Assembly: GCA_035236585.1 (NCBI GenBank)
Contig: CP141139.1
Span: 42,789,217-42,853,216 of the forward strand
DNA: 64,000 bases
Direction of reading: 5' to 3'
Origin: Warburgia ugandensis
Lineage: Eukaryota > Streptophyta > Magnoliopsida > Canellales > Canellaceae
The first letter of the stretch is position 1, and the number at the start of each line of letters is the position of its first letter. A model generated the notes under the pieces. The model worked only from the letters and a program-made list of their open reading frames with translations, made no database searches and had not been told where the DNA came from. This document shows, piece after piece, positions 50,901 through 62,006 of the stretch. A program made the translations under genes and the position numbers.

Positions 50901-51799
50901 TTCCATTTTGTTATACAATGTATAATGAGATTGTTGATAGTCTTGAAATGAGTACTCATGACCAATCAACTGATGTGTTCGCCGATGTGCATATGTGGAC
51001 ATGATGATATTGTTTATTTGGGACTACTGATGATGCGGTTTAGTTGATTACTACTTTAATACTTTAAGAATCTTATGATACTAGATGGACCTTTTGCATG
51101 ATTTAAAAGTTATGCACATATGTGATCTTATGATATATTATATGTTAGGGTTTTGTGAGACTATATGGGTTTGATCCTTTGAAAAATATATATTCAAAGT
51201 TGTGCATGTTTTGATATTGTCTAAAATATTTTAGCATGAAATTGCAATGCTTAGGTGATATGTGAGTTCAAATTACATTCCCTATATCTGATTTGAATAT
51301 TTTATTCTTTAGAACTACATTAAAAATGGTTTGAAATATCCTTTGGAATTGGATTTTACAATGGGTGAAATAGATGTGAAACTACCAACCCAATATCTTA
51401 GGATTTTGAAGAATTTAACTTGAGGAAGAGCAATTTGAGGTAGATGCAAATCTTGGATGAAGATAATGATGCATCAGACTGTATAAATAATGTAAGCATA
51501 CGACTTATCTTTTTTGGACATATATATGTAATTATTACATTTGGATTGTGAGCTGTAACTGGCTAGATCTGGGACGTATGTATTTTTAGTTTTATTTTAT
51601 AATTAAAAAAGAATGGAATCTTAAGTTATTTTGTTTTATTTGAAAGTAAATGACACTTGAGTAGTTCAAAATGAATTTATAAGAAAAAGATATTTCTGCT
51701 ACATTGTTTTTATAAAATTTAATTTTAAAATAGGGATTGATCTTATATTAGAATATAGTTTTGCATTTAAAATCCACATGAAAACCTAGGTCATCCTAG
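47916..51799 (+). mobile_element. Giant Ty3/Gypsy (Tekay-like) LTR, ~3.9 kb, eroded
   Basis: The start (GGTAATAATCCTAATTTTTA) aligns with the start of the LTR at 30964. The tail shares long blocks with it: GCCTAGTGGGCACTATG at 50646, the CTAAATACCATAGACACACG block at about 50845, and GATTGTGAGCTGTAACTGG near 51547. The end (CCTAGGTCATCCTA) is an eroded form of the others' ends. No intact flanks were found. Frames within (for example 48128-48628) are not genes. It seems older than the LTR at 24343. Confidence 0.7.
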
Positions 51800-52486
51800 T
51801 CAGGCATTTGGACTTGCTCAACAAGATTTTAGAGAGAATTCATTATCCTCTATGATAGGTGCTCTAAACCTCATTTGATCGCTAAGGTAGTAAACTTGTC
51901 TGGATCAAATGTTAGCAGCTATCACTTTAGTTGATCGTATTTGATGCATGAACCAATGTTTTTGGATTTGAATGATATTGGATATATAATTCTATTTTGA
52001 ATATGAAATTGGATTTGAATTATGATTTGTATATGAATTTGATTTGGATAATAAATGTTTTATATGAAAGTATTCTGTTTTATTTATATAAAGTCAGATT
52101 TAATTATAATCTTTAATGAAAATTAGAAAACTATTCATGTTTATAAAATAAACAACACATTTAATTGTAGTATACTTACCGAATGTGAGTTTTCTAAGAG
52201 ATGCTTAATATCTCATATTGGAGAAGATCTTAAATGAAGGAAAGCAAAAAAGAGAAAAAGCAAAGGAAAAGAAGAGTTTTAGAGTGTTCCTTATTGCATT
52301 TAAAGATATAAGAATCTAATTTAAGAATTTTTTTTTATGTATTATTTTAAGTTTAAACTTTATGAGATTTTGTTCAACATTTATTTGCTACAGTAGTGAA
52401 ATTTAATTTTATAGCTCATTTGAGTTCTAAGAATCTATCACATCTCTAACTCTGTAATAAATGCTCCACAGTATGGGAGCGTGACA
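51800..52486 (+). mobile_element. Probable tail of another Ty3-type LTR
   Basis: AT-rich sequence ends GTATGGGAGCGTGACA at 52486, a common end for Tekay/Del-type LTRs. Its front part is not found. The LTR at 47916-51799 may have inserted into it. Confidence 0.35.
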
Positions 52487-54950
52487 ATGGTGGATAGGTA
52501 TTGCTAGAGAGAAGACTGTGGTGTGTGTATTGAGATCATCTCTTTCTCTACATGATGCCTTTTGTTCCAATCATAATGTTTGTTTCTGAACTTTAGTGTC
52601 CTTCTCACTTGCAACAATTATAGTTTGGAGAGAAGACCCTTTCTCTTTGTTTGATAAGACCATGGATTTGTTTACTTCTTTCCCTTCCCATCTCTTGATG
52701 TGCTCCTGTATAAGTATTCCTTCTTCCAAATTTGATCCTACCATTCAAAAAGAGAGATTAATTACTTGCAATGTCCTAGTATACTTAAGAACTTGAAATT
52801 ATGTCAAAGGTTTTTTTGTACCCCTACCCTAGGGGAGGAATTCTACATTTTATTTGGTCCGCATTTATTTTGGTAAAAATTTATGCTTTTAGTTCATGTT
52901 TGTTTGGCTAAAAAATTGTAACCATTTATTTTCATTAATCATTTCAAAGACCCAAAACAAGTTGTTAAGATCATCCAAATGCAATGAAATCTCACGGGTT
53001 ACATATATTTGGTACCAGAAATAAAGGACACCTACAAAACATTGTTCGCACTATATTTAAATAGGGTGGGACTCACATCAGGACTTTATAAGGTTTATCT
53101 ATATATATCTATACTTAGCTTATTAAACTTGACCATGAAAAACTTTCTATTTTCATGAGTAATCACATTCCCCAACATCTTTCTAGTTATATGAACTGCT
53201 TTAAAAATTGTTTATGGAAATTACTTCCATAATATAACCTTTGAGTTTCATCTTTAATAATGAGTTTTATTGCAACTACAGGTGTTGCATGTTTTCCTTT
53301 GTGACTTGTTTCTTTATCTAGACATTACTCAAAGTACAAAGGTGTTTCGTAAGATTAAGAAATTATTTGCATCATTTTTAGTAATTATGCTGATTTTCAT
53401 GTATCTCCTCTTTTTCTTTATCTATTTCACTACTTATTAATTACATGTGCTGCCATTTATCTTTTTTTCTTTTTTAATGGTGGGTTCACACACAACCTTT
53501 AAGGAGCCTTGAACCCCTAACCTTCACCATTATCTCTACAATGATCTTTTTTTGAAATGGTCATTTATCTTTGCAAATGACCACAATTTGTGTTTGCCTA
53601 TTTTCTCTACATCCTTTTTTTTTCTCTTCCTTGCTTTATAAATGCTATAATTGTCAAAATTTCCAATTTGAATGGAATTTCTTAAACATTCTCTTCTAGA
53701 ATGAAAATTTTTATAACAAATTGACCTTAAAAAGTTCTAGTCAAAATTCCTAGTCATTTTAGTTCATTTTGGCCCTTAGTCATTCCTCTCTAAAAGTCTA
53801 GTAAAAATTAATATTTTTCTCCTAATTTTATTTAACGACTATAATTTTGTCCTAAACTTTGTCAAAATTCCAAGGGCTTTGCTCCATGCCTCCAACAACC
53901 AAAATAGAACAAAATTGACAACTCTGGTGCATGTGCATTGCCTTGTCCTATTTATTAGTTTATGCAATAAATGTAGCATGAATTAGAAGTGGAAACATCG
54001 CACAATTTTTTGGCTCCTTGCAAATGGAGAGTTAAGGTTATAGAACTAAGAAGATCTTTGAATCTATCACTTATCTTTAATGTGGCCCATCAAGATAAGT
54101 TGTTATGACCTTCATATCACTAGCCATCTATTGCCAATCCAATAAAAGAAAAAAGGGGGGAAAAAAGGTCCAGCCCCAATGCCCAATTTCTCTCTTACAC
54201 AAATGGAAGCTTACGATGATATAAAAGAATAGATATTTTTAGTATCAATTGTCTATTGCTGTCCCAAAAGATCAAAGGATTTGATCACCAACCAACCATC
54301 TAGGCCCACATGAACCTTTACCTCTAAGGCATGTTGTCACAACATAATTTCTCCCTCGAAATACATTGCTTATTCTAACAACCCTAACGAGCAACTGTAA
54401 AACAGCCATGTCCTTCCTGTGACCTCTCTCTTTCACTCGCTAGTAGCTGCGAAACATCCACATCCCTTTTAAAAAATTCTCCACAATTCGATGCCTCTAA
54501 CTCTTTCATCTGTTAATGAAGATAAACCAATATATTTCAATTTTCTAACTGCCTATTTTAAAGTCCGTAATCTAGGGCATTTCTTTTTGGTAAACCATAA
54601 TCTAAGGCATAAAACTGTCAGGCAAGTCCCAGTTTTAGGATAGGCTAAGCAAAAGATAAACCCCGTCTATTGAGATCATAAAAAACAAATGACCCATATC
54701 ATTTGTGCTTTCTCCAGCTCTTCATAGTACACCCATCCAGCAATAAAACCTCCATAGACATGCACGAGGACTGCTAAACTAACCGCACTAGGTGTCGGTC
54801 CAGCGAACACATTTTTACGGGGCTTATCCCCAAACGATTCGACTTAGTTAATCTCATTGCTCTTTATTCAGATATCTTATGGATAAAACACGTGATTTGG
54901 ATGACTTTGGTTGTTATAGATAAAAAATAATGTGGTTTGCCTACAATAGA
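52487..54950. other. Intergenic, no recognisable feature
   Basis: About 2.5 kb. The frame at 52596-52796 matches nothing. A segment near 54170-54200 (AAAAAAGGTCCAGCCCC) faintly resembles a reversed SINE tail, but no head or flanks support it. Confidence 0.4.
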
Positions 54951-55079
54951 CGTGCAAACGTAGAGAAATGAGACGAACGAGTGGAATAACGCAGAGGTCG
55001 CTCGGTAAATTGTGCAGTCTGCTAACGTCCCTCAATAGACATACCCCTTGTTACCTTGCATTGACCCCGCCAAAGCGGG

Positions 55080-55231
55080 TAAATACACCCGTTCGTTTGT
55101 CTTCCATTTATTACAAGCCCTTTCATTTCTCTTCCTTCATCCCAAGGCCCTTCATTTTTCTTCCTTCGCCCCACCCGCTTTCTCTCTACACAATCTACGA
55201 TCATTTCTCCAGATCCGATCCGAGGAACAAG
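55080..55231 (+). other. 5' untranslated exon of the SPIRAL1-like gene
   Basis: A pyrimidine-rich leader without an ATG ends at a good donor (GAACAAG then GTACGA; exon end 55231). It pairs with an acceptor TTTATGCAG at 59948-59956, placing the leader's last 22 bases (59957-59978) directly before the start codon. SPIRAL1-family genes commonly have a leader intron. The transcription start is estimated. Confidence 0.55.
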
Positions 55232-55675
55232 GTACGAAGCCCTAGATCTCTGCTCTTGATCCTAAGGTTCGCCTTTTCCTGCACTTCTCCACTGTTTTCC
55301 TGTCAAATCTCACCCAAAATCGCACTATAACGGTTCCTGTCATTTTCTTCGTCGGTTAGGGTTCCAATCATGGATTTCTCTTGTAATCATGCTTCTTTTT
55401 TGCTGATCTGATGCTCCTCAAGTTGATTATTAACTTTATCAACTCGCATTGGATTCTTGCCAGTTTTTTGCTTCTTTTCTTGTTTATAACTTCAAGGATG
55501 ATCAGAATATTGGATTTTTACACATATTACCGTTTGATTTGGTTGTATGAGATGCTAGCTTTTTGTTGTGCTCTTGGTTTTTTGTTTTTTTGGTTGTTTG
55601 TTGGAATATCTCGTTTTCTTACCATAACTTCCTGATTTGACGCTTTCGCTTTTGGATCTGGGAGTTTTGGTCAGG

Positions 55676-56066
55676 TTTAGGTGCTTTTCTGGACTTTGTT
55701 TGTTAGAACGAATAGCCGTTATGATCTGATAATGACAATGCATTGTGTGTAATTTTCAGTGTAAACATGGCAACTTTTTATTAGACTTTTAGTAACAAAG
55801 ACTTTTCGGTGGATTCTGTATTCTGAGACATAATATTATATTACAAAGGAAAAGAATGCACCGAATTTCTACATGTGCTTGTTGCTTTGTTTAGGTGCAT
55901 TTCTGGACGTGGTTAGTGAAAGTTGGGATTGTTAGAATGAATAGCCGTTGTGATCTGATTATGACAATGCATTGTGTGTGATTCTCAGTGTAAACATGGG
56001 AACTTTTTATTACACTTTTGGTAACAAGGACTTTTCGGTGGATTCTATATTCTGAGACATAATAGA
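55676..56066. repeat. ~220-bp-spaced direct duplication in the leader intron
   Basis: Text from TTAGGTGCTTTTCTGGAC through AATAGCCGTTATGATCTGAT and CATTGTGTGTAATTTTCAG to TTCTGAGACATAATA (55676-55835) recurs at about 55891-56063 with minor differences. Confidence 0.88.
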
Positions 56067-56078
56067 TTTCTAGCTTAT

Positions 56079-57665
56079 ATTAGTCTTCAAATGTTTGCTC
56101 GGTGAATTTGTAGTCCTGTCTCCCTTATTCTTAATTTAGTTGAAATAGTATGATGTAATACCTTTTCTACATGTGGTTAATTTTCCGATTCAGAAGATTT
56201 CAGATCTTTGTCAGAACACCTCTTATCCATAAGTGGTTAGAAATATTAAGGATTGTTATTTTGCATTTTATGGAACAAATGGCAGGATCCTAATTCAATT
56301 AAAAAAAAAGTGTTTCACTTTCAACACTAATATGCGGTCTTATTAATTCTGGTTATGTAAGATAATTAGACCATGTTGCAAGTTGCAAATATAATTTCAT
56401 GTAGTTCTAAAAGACAAGGTCTAGGCCTACTAAATGAGAAAAACAATATCGTGCTTCATTTGCAAAAAGGTCCGACATTTTTTTTAATTTTTTAATTTGT
56501 TAGTTTTTCATCCTCTTTCCCTTTTAATTTTTACTAAATTTCAATATTACACTTGTCCCCTTCTTGCAGCCTTGTTTCTGGCGCATTTGCCCTGCTTTCT
56601 TGCTTGTCAACCTCTGGTAGCCCCTGTTATCCCCGGTCTCCAACTTGTCCACTCACTCTTTGACCAGCCTAGCTATCCCCTCGCTGAGCCTTAGTTTCCT
56701 TCGTTGGCAACCCCCTCTAGCTGCACACGCCTTGTTTTCACTGCTCTTGGACCCAATCAACACCCTATTCCTCCCACCCCCCTACCCAATAAACACCCAA
56801 CCGATCACCTCAAAAAAGTCGTCAGCACCCCATCGCCTCCCGACCTGATCAACACCTTGTTTCCAATGGCCGCAACCACCCCAACCCATTTTCCGGCTTA
56901 TCCCCCTACACAGCCCCAGTTTAATTTGTCGGCACCCCCCTTGTGCCACACACGCCCTTTCCCTCCCCCCAACCAACCCCCCACCGGTCCCCATTTTCGA
57001 CTCCTCCCTCTAGCCCGTACATGTCTGTTTGTGAGCTAGCTGGTTTTTTAAATAAGGGTAATATTGAAATTTTGTAAAAATAAACAGGGAAGGATGATGG
57101 AAAACTAACAGAATGACAATTTTGTAAAGTTCATGAAAACTTAATGGCAAATCTACAAAATTGAAAAAATCTTGGATTTTTTTGCAAAAATACCAAATGT
57201 AATGCCATTTTTGCAAAAAACCCAAAAATTTAAGATGCGTATTTGGTGTTGCTTGCTACAAAGGGTATGATCAATTTCTTCTTCCCAGTTTTTGTGTGAG
57301 AATTTTTTATATCCTTACTCTTTCTTAATTTGATAAAAGTATTTGTAGTGATATTGTATTACATTCCTTTTCTCTGTACTTGTTAATTGCCTACTATGTC
57401 AAATGTTTATACTTAAACATTTTATCTAGTGGACTAGCTTGCATGACCTGGTGTATTGTGGGAAGCTAATATCTTTGGCAATCTAAGTTTATTTTCTCTG
57501 GCTAGCAGCTTCTGGTCCTTTTTTGAAGATTTCTTATTTTTGATGTGATGTGATCTATTAAAACGTTCTTTATACATGGTCTTCAATTGTTTGCTCAGTG
57601 AATTTGTAGTCTTATCTCCTTTATTCTTAATTTGGTCAAAATAGTATGATGTAATACCTTATAGA
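56079..57665. repeat. ~90-bp duplicated segment flanking the MULE-like insert
   Basis: TTTGCTCGGTGAATTTGTAG ... AGTATGATGTAATACCTT at about 56080-56170 recurs at about 57577-57665 with around ten differences. The copies are 1.5 kb apart and bracket the Mutator-like element. Confidence 0.8.
56458..57223. mobile_element. Mutator-like element with GC-rich interior (possible Pack-MULE)
   Basis: The right end (57060-57223) closely matches the terminal repeat of the element at 9676-10516: TTCATGAAAACTTAATGGCAA, then TAATGCCATTTTTGCAAAAA and a final CCC. Its inner half is mirrored on the left (56500-56555; GTTAGTTTTTCATCCTC against GAGGATGGAAAACTAAC-like text). The outer left end has lost a segment, and a 9-bp duplication is not visible. 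The 56570-57040 interior is C-rich and Pro/Thr-codon-rich on plus, unlike any surrounding sequence. That fits captured gene sequence, but I recognise no source gene. Confidence 0.65.
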
Positions 57666-57832
57666 ATTTGCGGAAAGGATTCTGCAAGGAACTATTTCTT
57701 TTTTGATCTTTGTCAAATCTCTGTGTTGTATAACTTAACAAAATCTGATTCAAGGAAAGGACTCTTCAAGGAGTCAAAGAGAAGTGGGGTCCCCAGAAAC
57801 CAGCTAGTTTACCGAGTGTTCTTGATGGATAG

Positions 57833-58987
57833 TTTTGTCATATACCACACAATGCAATTCATGCAGAGATTGCTTAGAGAAAGAAGGTTTTTACTAGCCA
57901 ACTTTTCTATCTCCCAATTCCTGCCTCTTTTTGAACTTAATTTTCTTCTTTTCTCTTGGTAATTAAGTGTACCTTTTAAATTAGCGTTCTTATATTTAAA
58001 TTAGGATTACACCAAGGATTGGCATTGAGCCCGTACCTTTTTACCTTGGTTATGGATCAGTTAATAAAACATTTGCATGAGGAGATTCCATGGCGCATGT
58101 TATTTGTGGATGATATTGTTTTGATTGATAATACAAGAGAGCATAAACACAAGCTAGATTTATGAAGAGATGCATTAGAATCTAAAGGATTTAAAATTAG
58201 TTGCACATAGAATATATGGTATGCAAGTTTAGCAAGGAGAAGAGCAGGAGTGGAGGAAATGCATTAGAATATAAAGGATTTAAAATTAGCTGAACATAGA
58301 ATATATGGTATGCAAGTTTAGCAAGGAGAAGAGTAGGAGTGGAGGACCAGTAAAGATTGATAACCAAGAAGTCCCCCTAAAAGAACACTTGCGATAATTA
58401 GGATTGATAATTCATGAGAACGGAGAGATTGAGAGGGAGGTTATCCAAAGATCTTAGCGGGTTGGAACAAATGGAGATGTGCCTCTGGAGTTTTGTATGA
58501 TTGGGAGGTGCCACCCAAACTAAAAGAAAAATTGTATAGGATGGCTATAAGGCCGGTTATGCTTTATGGATCAGAGTGTTGAGCAATTAAGGAACAACAT
58601 ATATATAGGATGAGCATAAATGAAATGCGGATGTTGAGATGGATGAGTGGCAAGACAAGAAATGATAGAATTAGAAATGAAAACATTAGATGAAACTTAG
58701 GAGTAGCACCAATAGGTAACAAGATTAAGGAGATGGGACTTAGATGGTTTGGACATGTCCAACAAAGACCAAAAATGGCATGGTTAGGAGTGAGGTGATC
58801 CAAGTCCAAGGTTTTAAAAGGGCAAGGGGAAGGCCTAAAAGAACATGGATGGAAGTGGTGGGAAAAGATTTAAAAGCTTTAAAACTAAATGAAGCCATGA
58901 CATTTGATAGAGAGGAATGAAGGAACAAGATTTATGTGACCGACCCCAAATCGGGATAAGGTCTTGATGATGATGATTTTGTCATAT
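57833..58987 (+). mobile_element. 5'-truncated LINE fragment with probable 11-bp TSD
   Basis: 58006-58200 encodes part of a plant LINE reverse transcriptase: GLHQGLALSPYLFTLVMDQ, then MLFVDDIVLIDNT with the catalytic F-x-D-D intact, then ALESKGFKIS. Weaker similarity continues to the C-terminal end (PQIGIR near 58950), followed by a GATGATGATG tail. TTTTGTCATAT occurs on both sides (57833-57843, 58977-58987) and is the probable TSD. The text from 57844 to 58000 does not look like LINE coding, so the left edge is uncertain. Several in-frame stops show it is dead. It lies in the leader intron of the SPIRAL1-like gene. Confidence 0.85.
58170..58347. repeat. 89-bp tandem duplication inside the LINE
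   Basis: ATGCATTAGAATCTAAAGG ... GGAGAAGAGCAGGAGTGGAGG begins at 58171 and repeats exactly 89 bp later with about four substitutions. It is a local duplication after or during the LINE's decay. Confidence 0.92.
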
Positions 58988-59014
58988 TGGCTAAATACTA
59001 AACTAGTTTATAGA

Positions 59015-59120
59015 AGTCTTACTAAGTTCGGCGTTAAAATGGATGTCTCCTGTGGTAGGTCGTAGGTTTGAGGCTGCCTGGAGGTGCATCCTCTAACTTA
59101 CAAAAACGAAAAGGGGAGAA
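59015..59120 (+). mobile_element. Possible tRNA-derived SINE remnant
   Basis: GTCTCCTGTGGTAGGTCGTA followed by box B-like GGTTTGAGGC resembles the promoter layout of a tRNA-derived SINE. It is not an Au SINE. No flanking duplication was found. Weak. Confidence 0.3.
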
Positions 59121-59978
59121 ATATTATGATTTTGTTTGATGAATTATATCTTAAGAATCAATTTCTTGCGGAGCGTGTCCGGTATAGTCCATAGATATGG
59201 GCCGTAAAAATGAGGAAGCGAATAAGGATTTTCCAAGTGAAAGTCAGTTTGGTCTGGGCAAGTCAATAATTGATATGTAAGTTCTCATTAAACTCAAGCT
59301 GTTGAAGGAGTTTTCAGTTGAAGAAGGTGAAACCTACTTGATTGAGGCAAGTCAATGGTTGACAGGGTTTTTGAAGTAGTGCTGCAGTTGTCATCCATGA
59401 ACATTTCTTACCTACTTTGATTTAATCAGACTTGATTCTTTGCAATGTTGTGTAACCTAGCAATTTTGATACCTAGACAGATGGGCCTGTACCTAGCTGA
59501 ATCGACTGCCATTCACATGGTATATTTTGTGAATGTTTTATGTTATTATGATACTTGTTTGCTTGTTATTTTCATGATACTATTTGCGTGATACTTATCT
59601 CTTGTATCTAAATATGTAAGAATAGAAAACAATAATATATATGAGTTTATCATTTGTCAACTCTATAAAAAACCATAAGTATATATATGAGTCTGATCTT
59701 TCTTAACTCTATACATTGTTTTTGAATTACAATTCTTTTGAAAATTTTGTTGTACATAATATATACAATAAATGCATGTTGTTTTATTATCATTTTTTGT
59801 TGGAATGGATTTATTCTGTTGGGAAATTTATACAAGTTTGTTAGTGTATAACTCGCTGTTTAAGACTTCTTCGAAGACGTCATGTTTTCTTGTGGTTTTC
59901 TTCATGAAACATGAGCTGGATATTTACCTCGCTTTTCTTCTGGAAAATTTATGCAGGATCTAGTCTTAGTCTGGGAGA

Positions 59979-61432
59979 ATGGGTCGTGGCATCAGCAGTG
60001 GAGGGGGGCAGAGTTCATTGGGCTACCTTTTTGGGAGTGGTGAAGTTCCCAAGCCTGCAGCTGAACCTGCTCAAAACTCAGGACCACCGCCTGTCCAGAA
60101 GTCAATGGCTTCTCAGCCAATGGAGAAGCAGATTCCAGCCGGCATTCACTCGAACCCTGCAAACAATTACTTCCGTGCAGATGGTCAGAACAGTGGGAAC
60201 TTTATCACGGTATGATTACAGATTCTAGTTAAGATACTTCAGTCTTTTCTTTGTGCTGTTGATCAAAGTATGGTTTACATTATATTTTTTTGCTGGTGAA
60301 TAGAGGATAAAATGCAATTTGCAATTGTAACTTTTTGACCTTAACATATAAAGCCAATCGATATTGATCTTGTTTATTTCATTTCAGCCAACTATTTTAC
60401 CTACTCGGCATTATCATGAATGGGCATATACTATGTTAAAGAATGGCATTCATAGTTGTTATGGATGTTAATACCTGTCTATTGGAAATTAGAAAGCATC
60501 AACATAAGGATATACATTCAGCATATAGTCCAGCTGAGTTAACCCAGCTGTGCCAATTGATTATACTCATTTTTGTGCCAATTGATTATACTCATTTCTG
60601 GTAGACTAGAGTTTGTCTTTTTTCTCTTTTCAAATGAAGTACATGAGACCCACACATAGCACTCATCACAAACTCTTGGCCTTGTTGAACACGGATCAGC
60701 CTTTTTAAACAAATGGAGGATCACTAATGCAGCCAGTTCCATTGGTAAAGAGGTTGCAGGAGATGGATTGTCGAGGCCGATTTTTTGTCCTGCTACCATT
60801 TCATTTTGCTCGATTAAGCTTTTATTGTTCTAGTGGAGAGATTAGGAACAGAAAATGAATGGGTATTTTTATTTGGTTTTAGCTTTCCGGAGAGGATAAG
60901 TAGACAAGTTATTATTTGTCAATCTCCTTGGTCACATTTTTTAGTTTACTTGAAGATGGTAGCTATGCTAATGGCCCTGGAATTTGCTTGGTTGAAGGTT
61001 CAAGTTGCCACTTTCCCTTTTTATCCATGAATTAGATTTAAAAGAGAGACAGTGTGTGTGTGAGTTGCTTTGTATTTCTTCGCTTGCAACCAAAAAAAAA
61101 AATCACTAACCAAAACAACATTGGTCACCGAAGCCACATACTTTCATCGATGGCATTTCCACTTTGAACTCCCGCTGTGCTGCAGCATTGACTAGAAGAT
61201 TGCATTGCATGCATCATAATGCTTTTCATAAAGTACTGTATCCTATTTTTGTTTTAGATGTCATCTGTTCATTGCTCTAGAATTTTATGTTGGCTTAGCC
61301 TGAAGAATTTCCATCATTCTGGTGTCTAATTTTTGGTTGCTAACTGTTCAGGACCGGCCTTCCACCAGGGTTCATGCTGCCCCGGGTGGCGGATCTTCCC
61401 TTGGCTACCTCTTTGGCAATGGCAAAAAGTGA
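59979..61432 (+). CDS. SP1L: SPIRAL1-like microtubule-associated protein
   Basis: SPIRAL1-family proteins are small plant proteins that bind cortical microtubules and microtubule plus ends and control directional cell expansion. The CDS has two exons, 59979-60209 and 61352-61432 (312 nt with stop; 103 residues). The donor is ACG|GTATGA and the acceptor TTCAG|GACCGG, in phase 0; the intron is 1142 bp. The protein begins [19 protein letters not shown] and ends [15 protein letters not shown]: the paired GGG-x-SSLGYLFG motifs at both ends define the family. The middle is Pro/Ala/Gln-rich, with [14 protein letters not shown] and [13 protein letters not shown], also family-typical. Length fits SP1L proteins (~100-120 residues). 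A 4.7-kb leader intron lies upstream. The stop is TGA at 61430-61432, with an AATAAA at 61766-61771. No lesion is seen, so it is probably functional. Confidence 0.96.
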
Positions 61433-61800
61433 CAATGACCTTTGCCAATTGAGCATGAAATTCTTGACGTTGGTTTAGATCGAAAATGTTCTGATCTGAT
61501 GGTGAATATGTGACTGTTGGAACATGTAATATAGCCCCTTTGGCAGGAATTGTTCCGTTCGCTTGGCGTAGACTTTAAATTCAGGATAAGAAAAACAATC
61601 TTTGTGCTTACCCTGATAAAAAATTGTCGGAACGACCTGGTAACTTTTTATGTTCCTGCTATGATAATCCTACTTACCCCTTTATCCAAGTGTAGCTTAT
61701 GTAATTACGGGTCGATCTCATGGAGACTTGATTTAAAATGATGGAGTTTTACATAAAATTTAATTAATAAAAGAATAAAAATAAAGAATATACTAGAAAT
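61433..61800 (+). other. 3' untranslated region of the SPIRAL1-like gene
   Basis: Non-coding AT-rich sequence after the stop, with an AATAAA signal at 61766-61771. The actual cleavage site cannot be placed from sequence alone. Confidence 0.5.
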
Positions 61801-62006
61801 AAGCTAACAATAAACTAAAATTTAGATTTATTCAACTGTTGCAATTTATAGAATTATTTATTTTAAAAAAATACAATTAAATACGCTGTCCTGGATAAGC
61901 CTATCCTTAGATAGTTAGAATGTGGATCATGTAAAACTAGGATATTTAGGGACATAGATAGAATTAAATTGGGGATATATATGGTATTTTAGACAAAGGA
62001 TAGAGG

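Noticed and set aside
54150-54215. Reversed SINE tail-like text (AAAAAAGGTCCAGCCCC)
   Set aside because: Too short and divergent, with no head and no flanking duplication.
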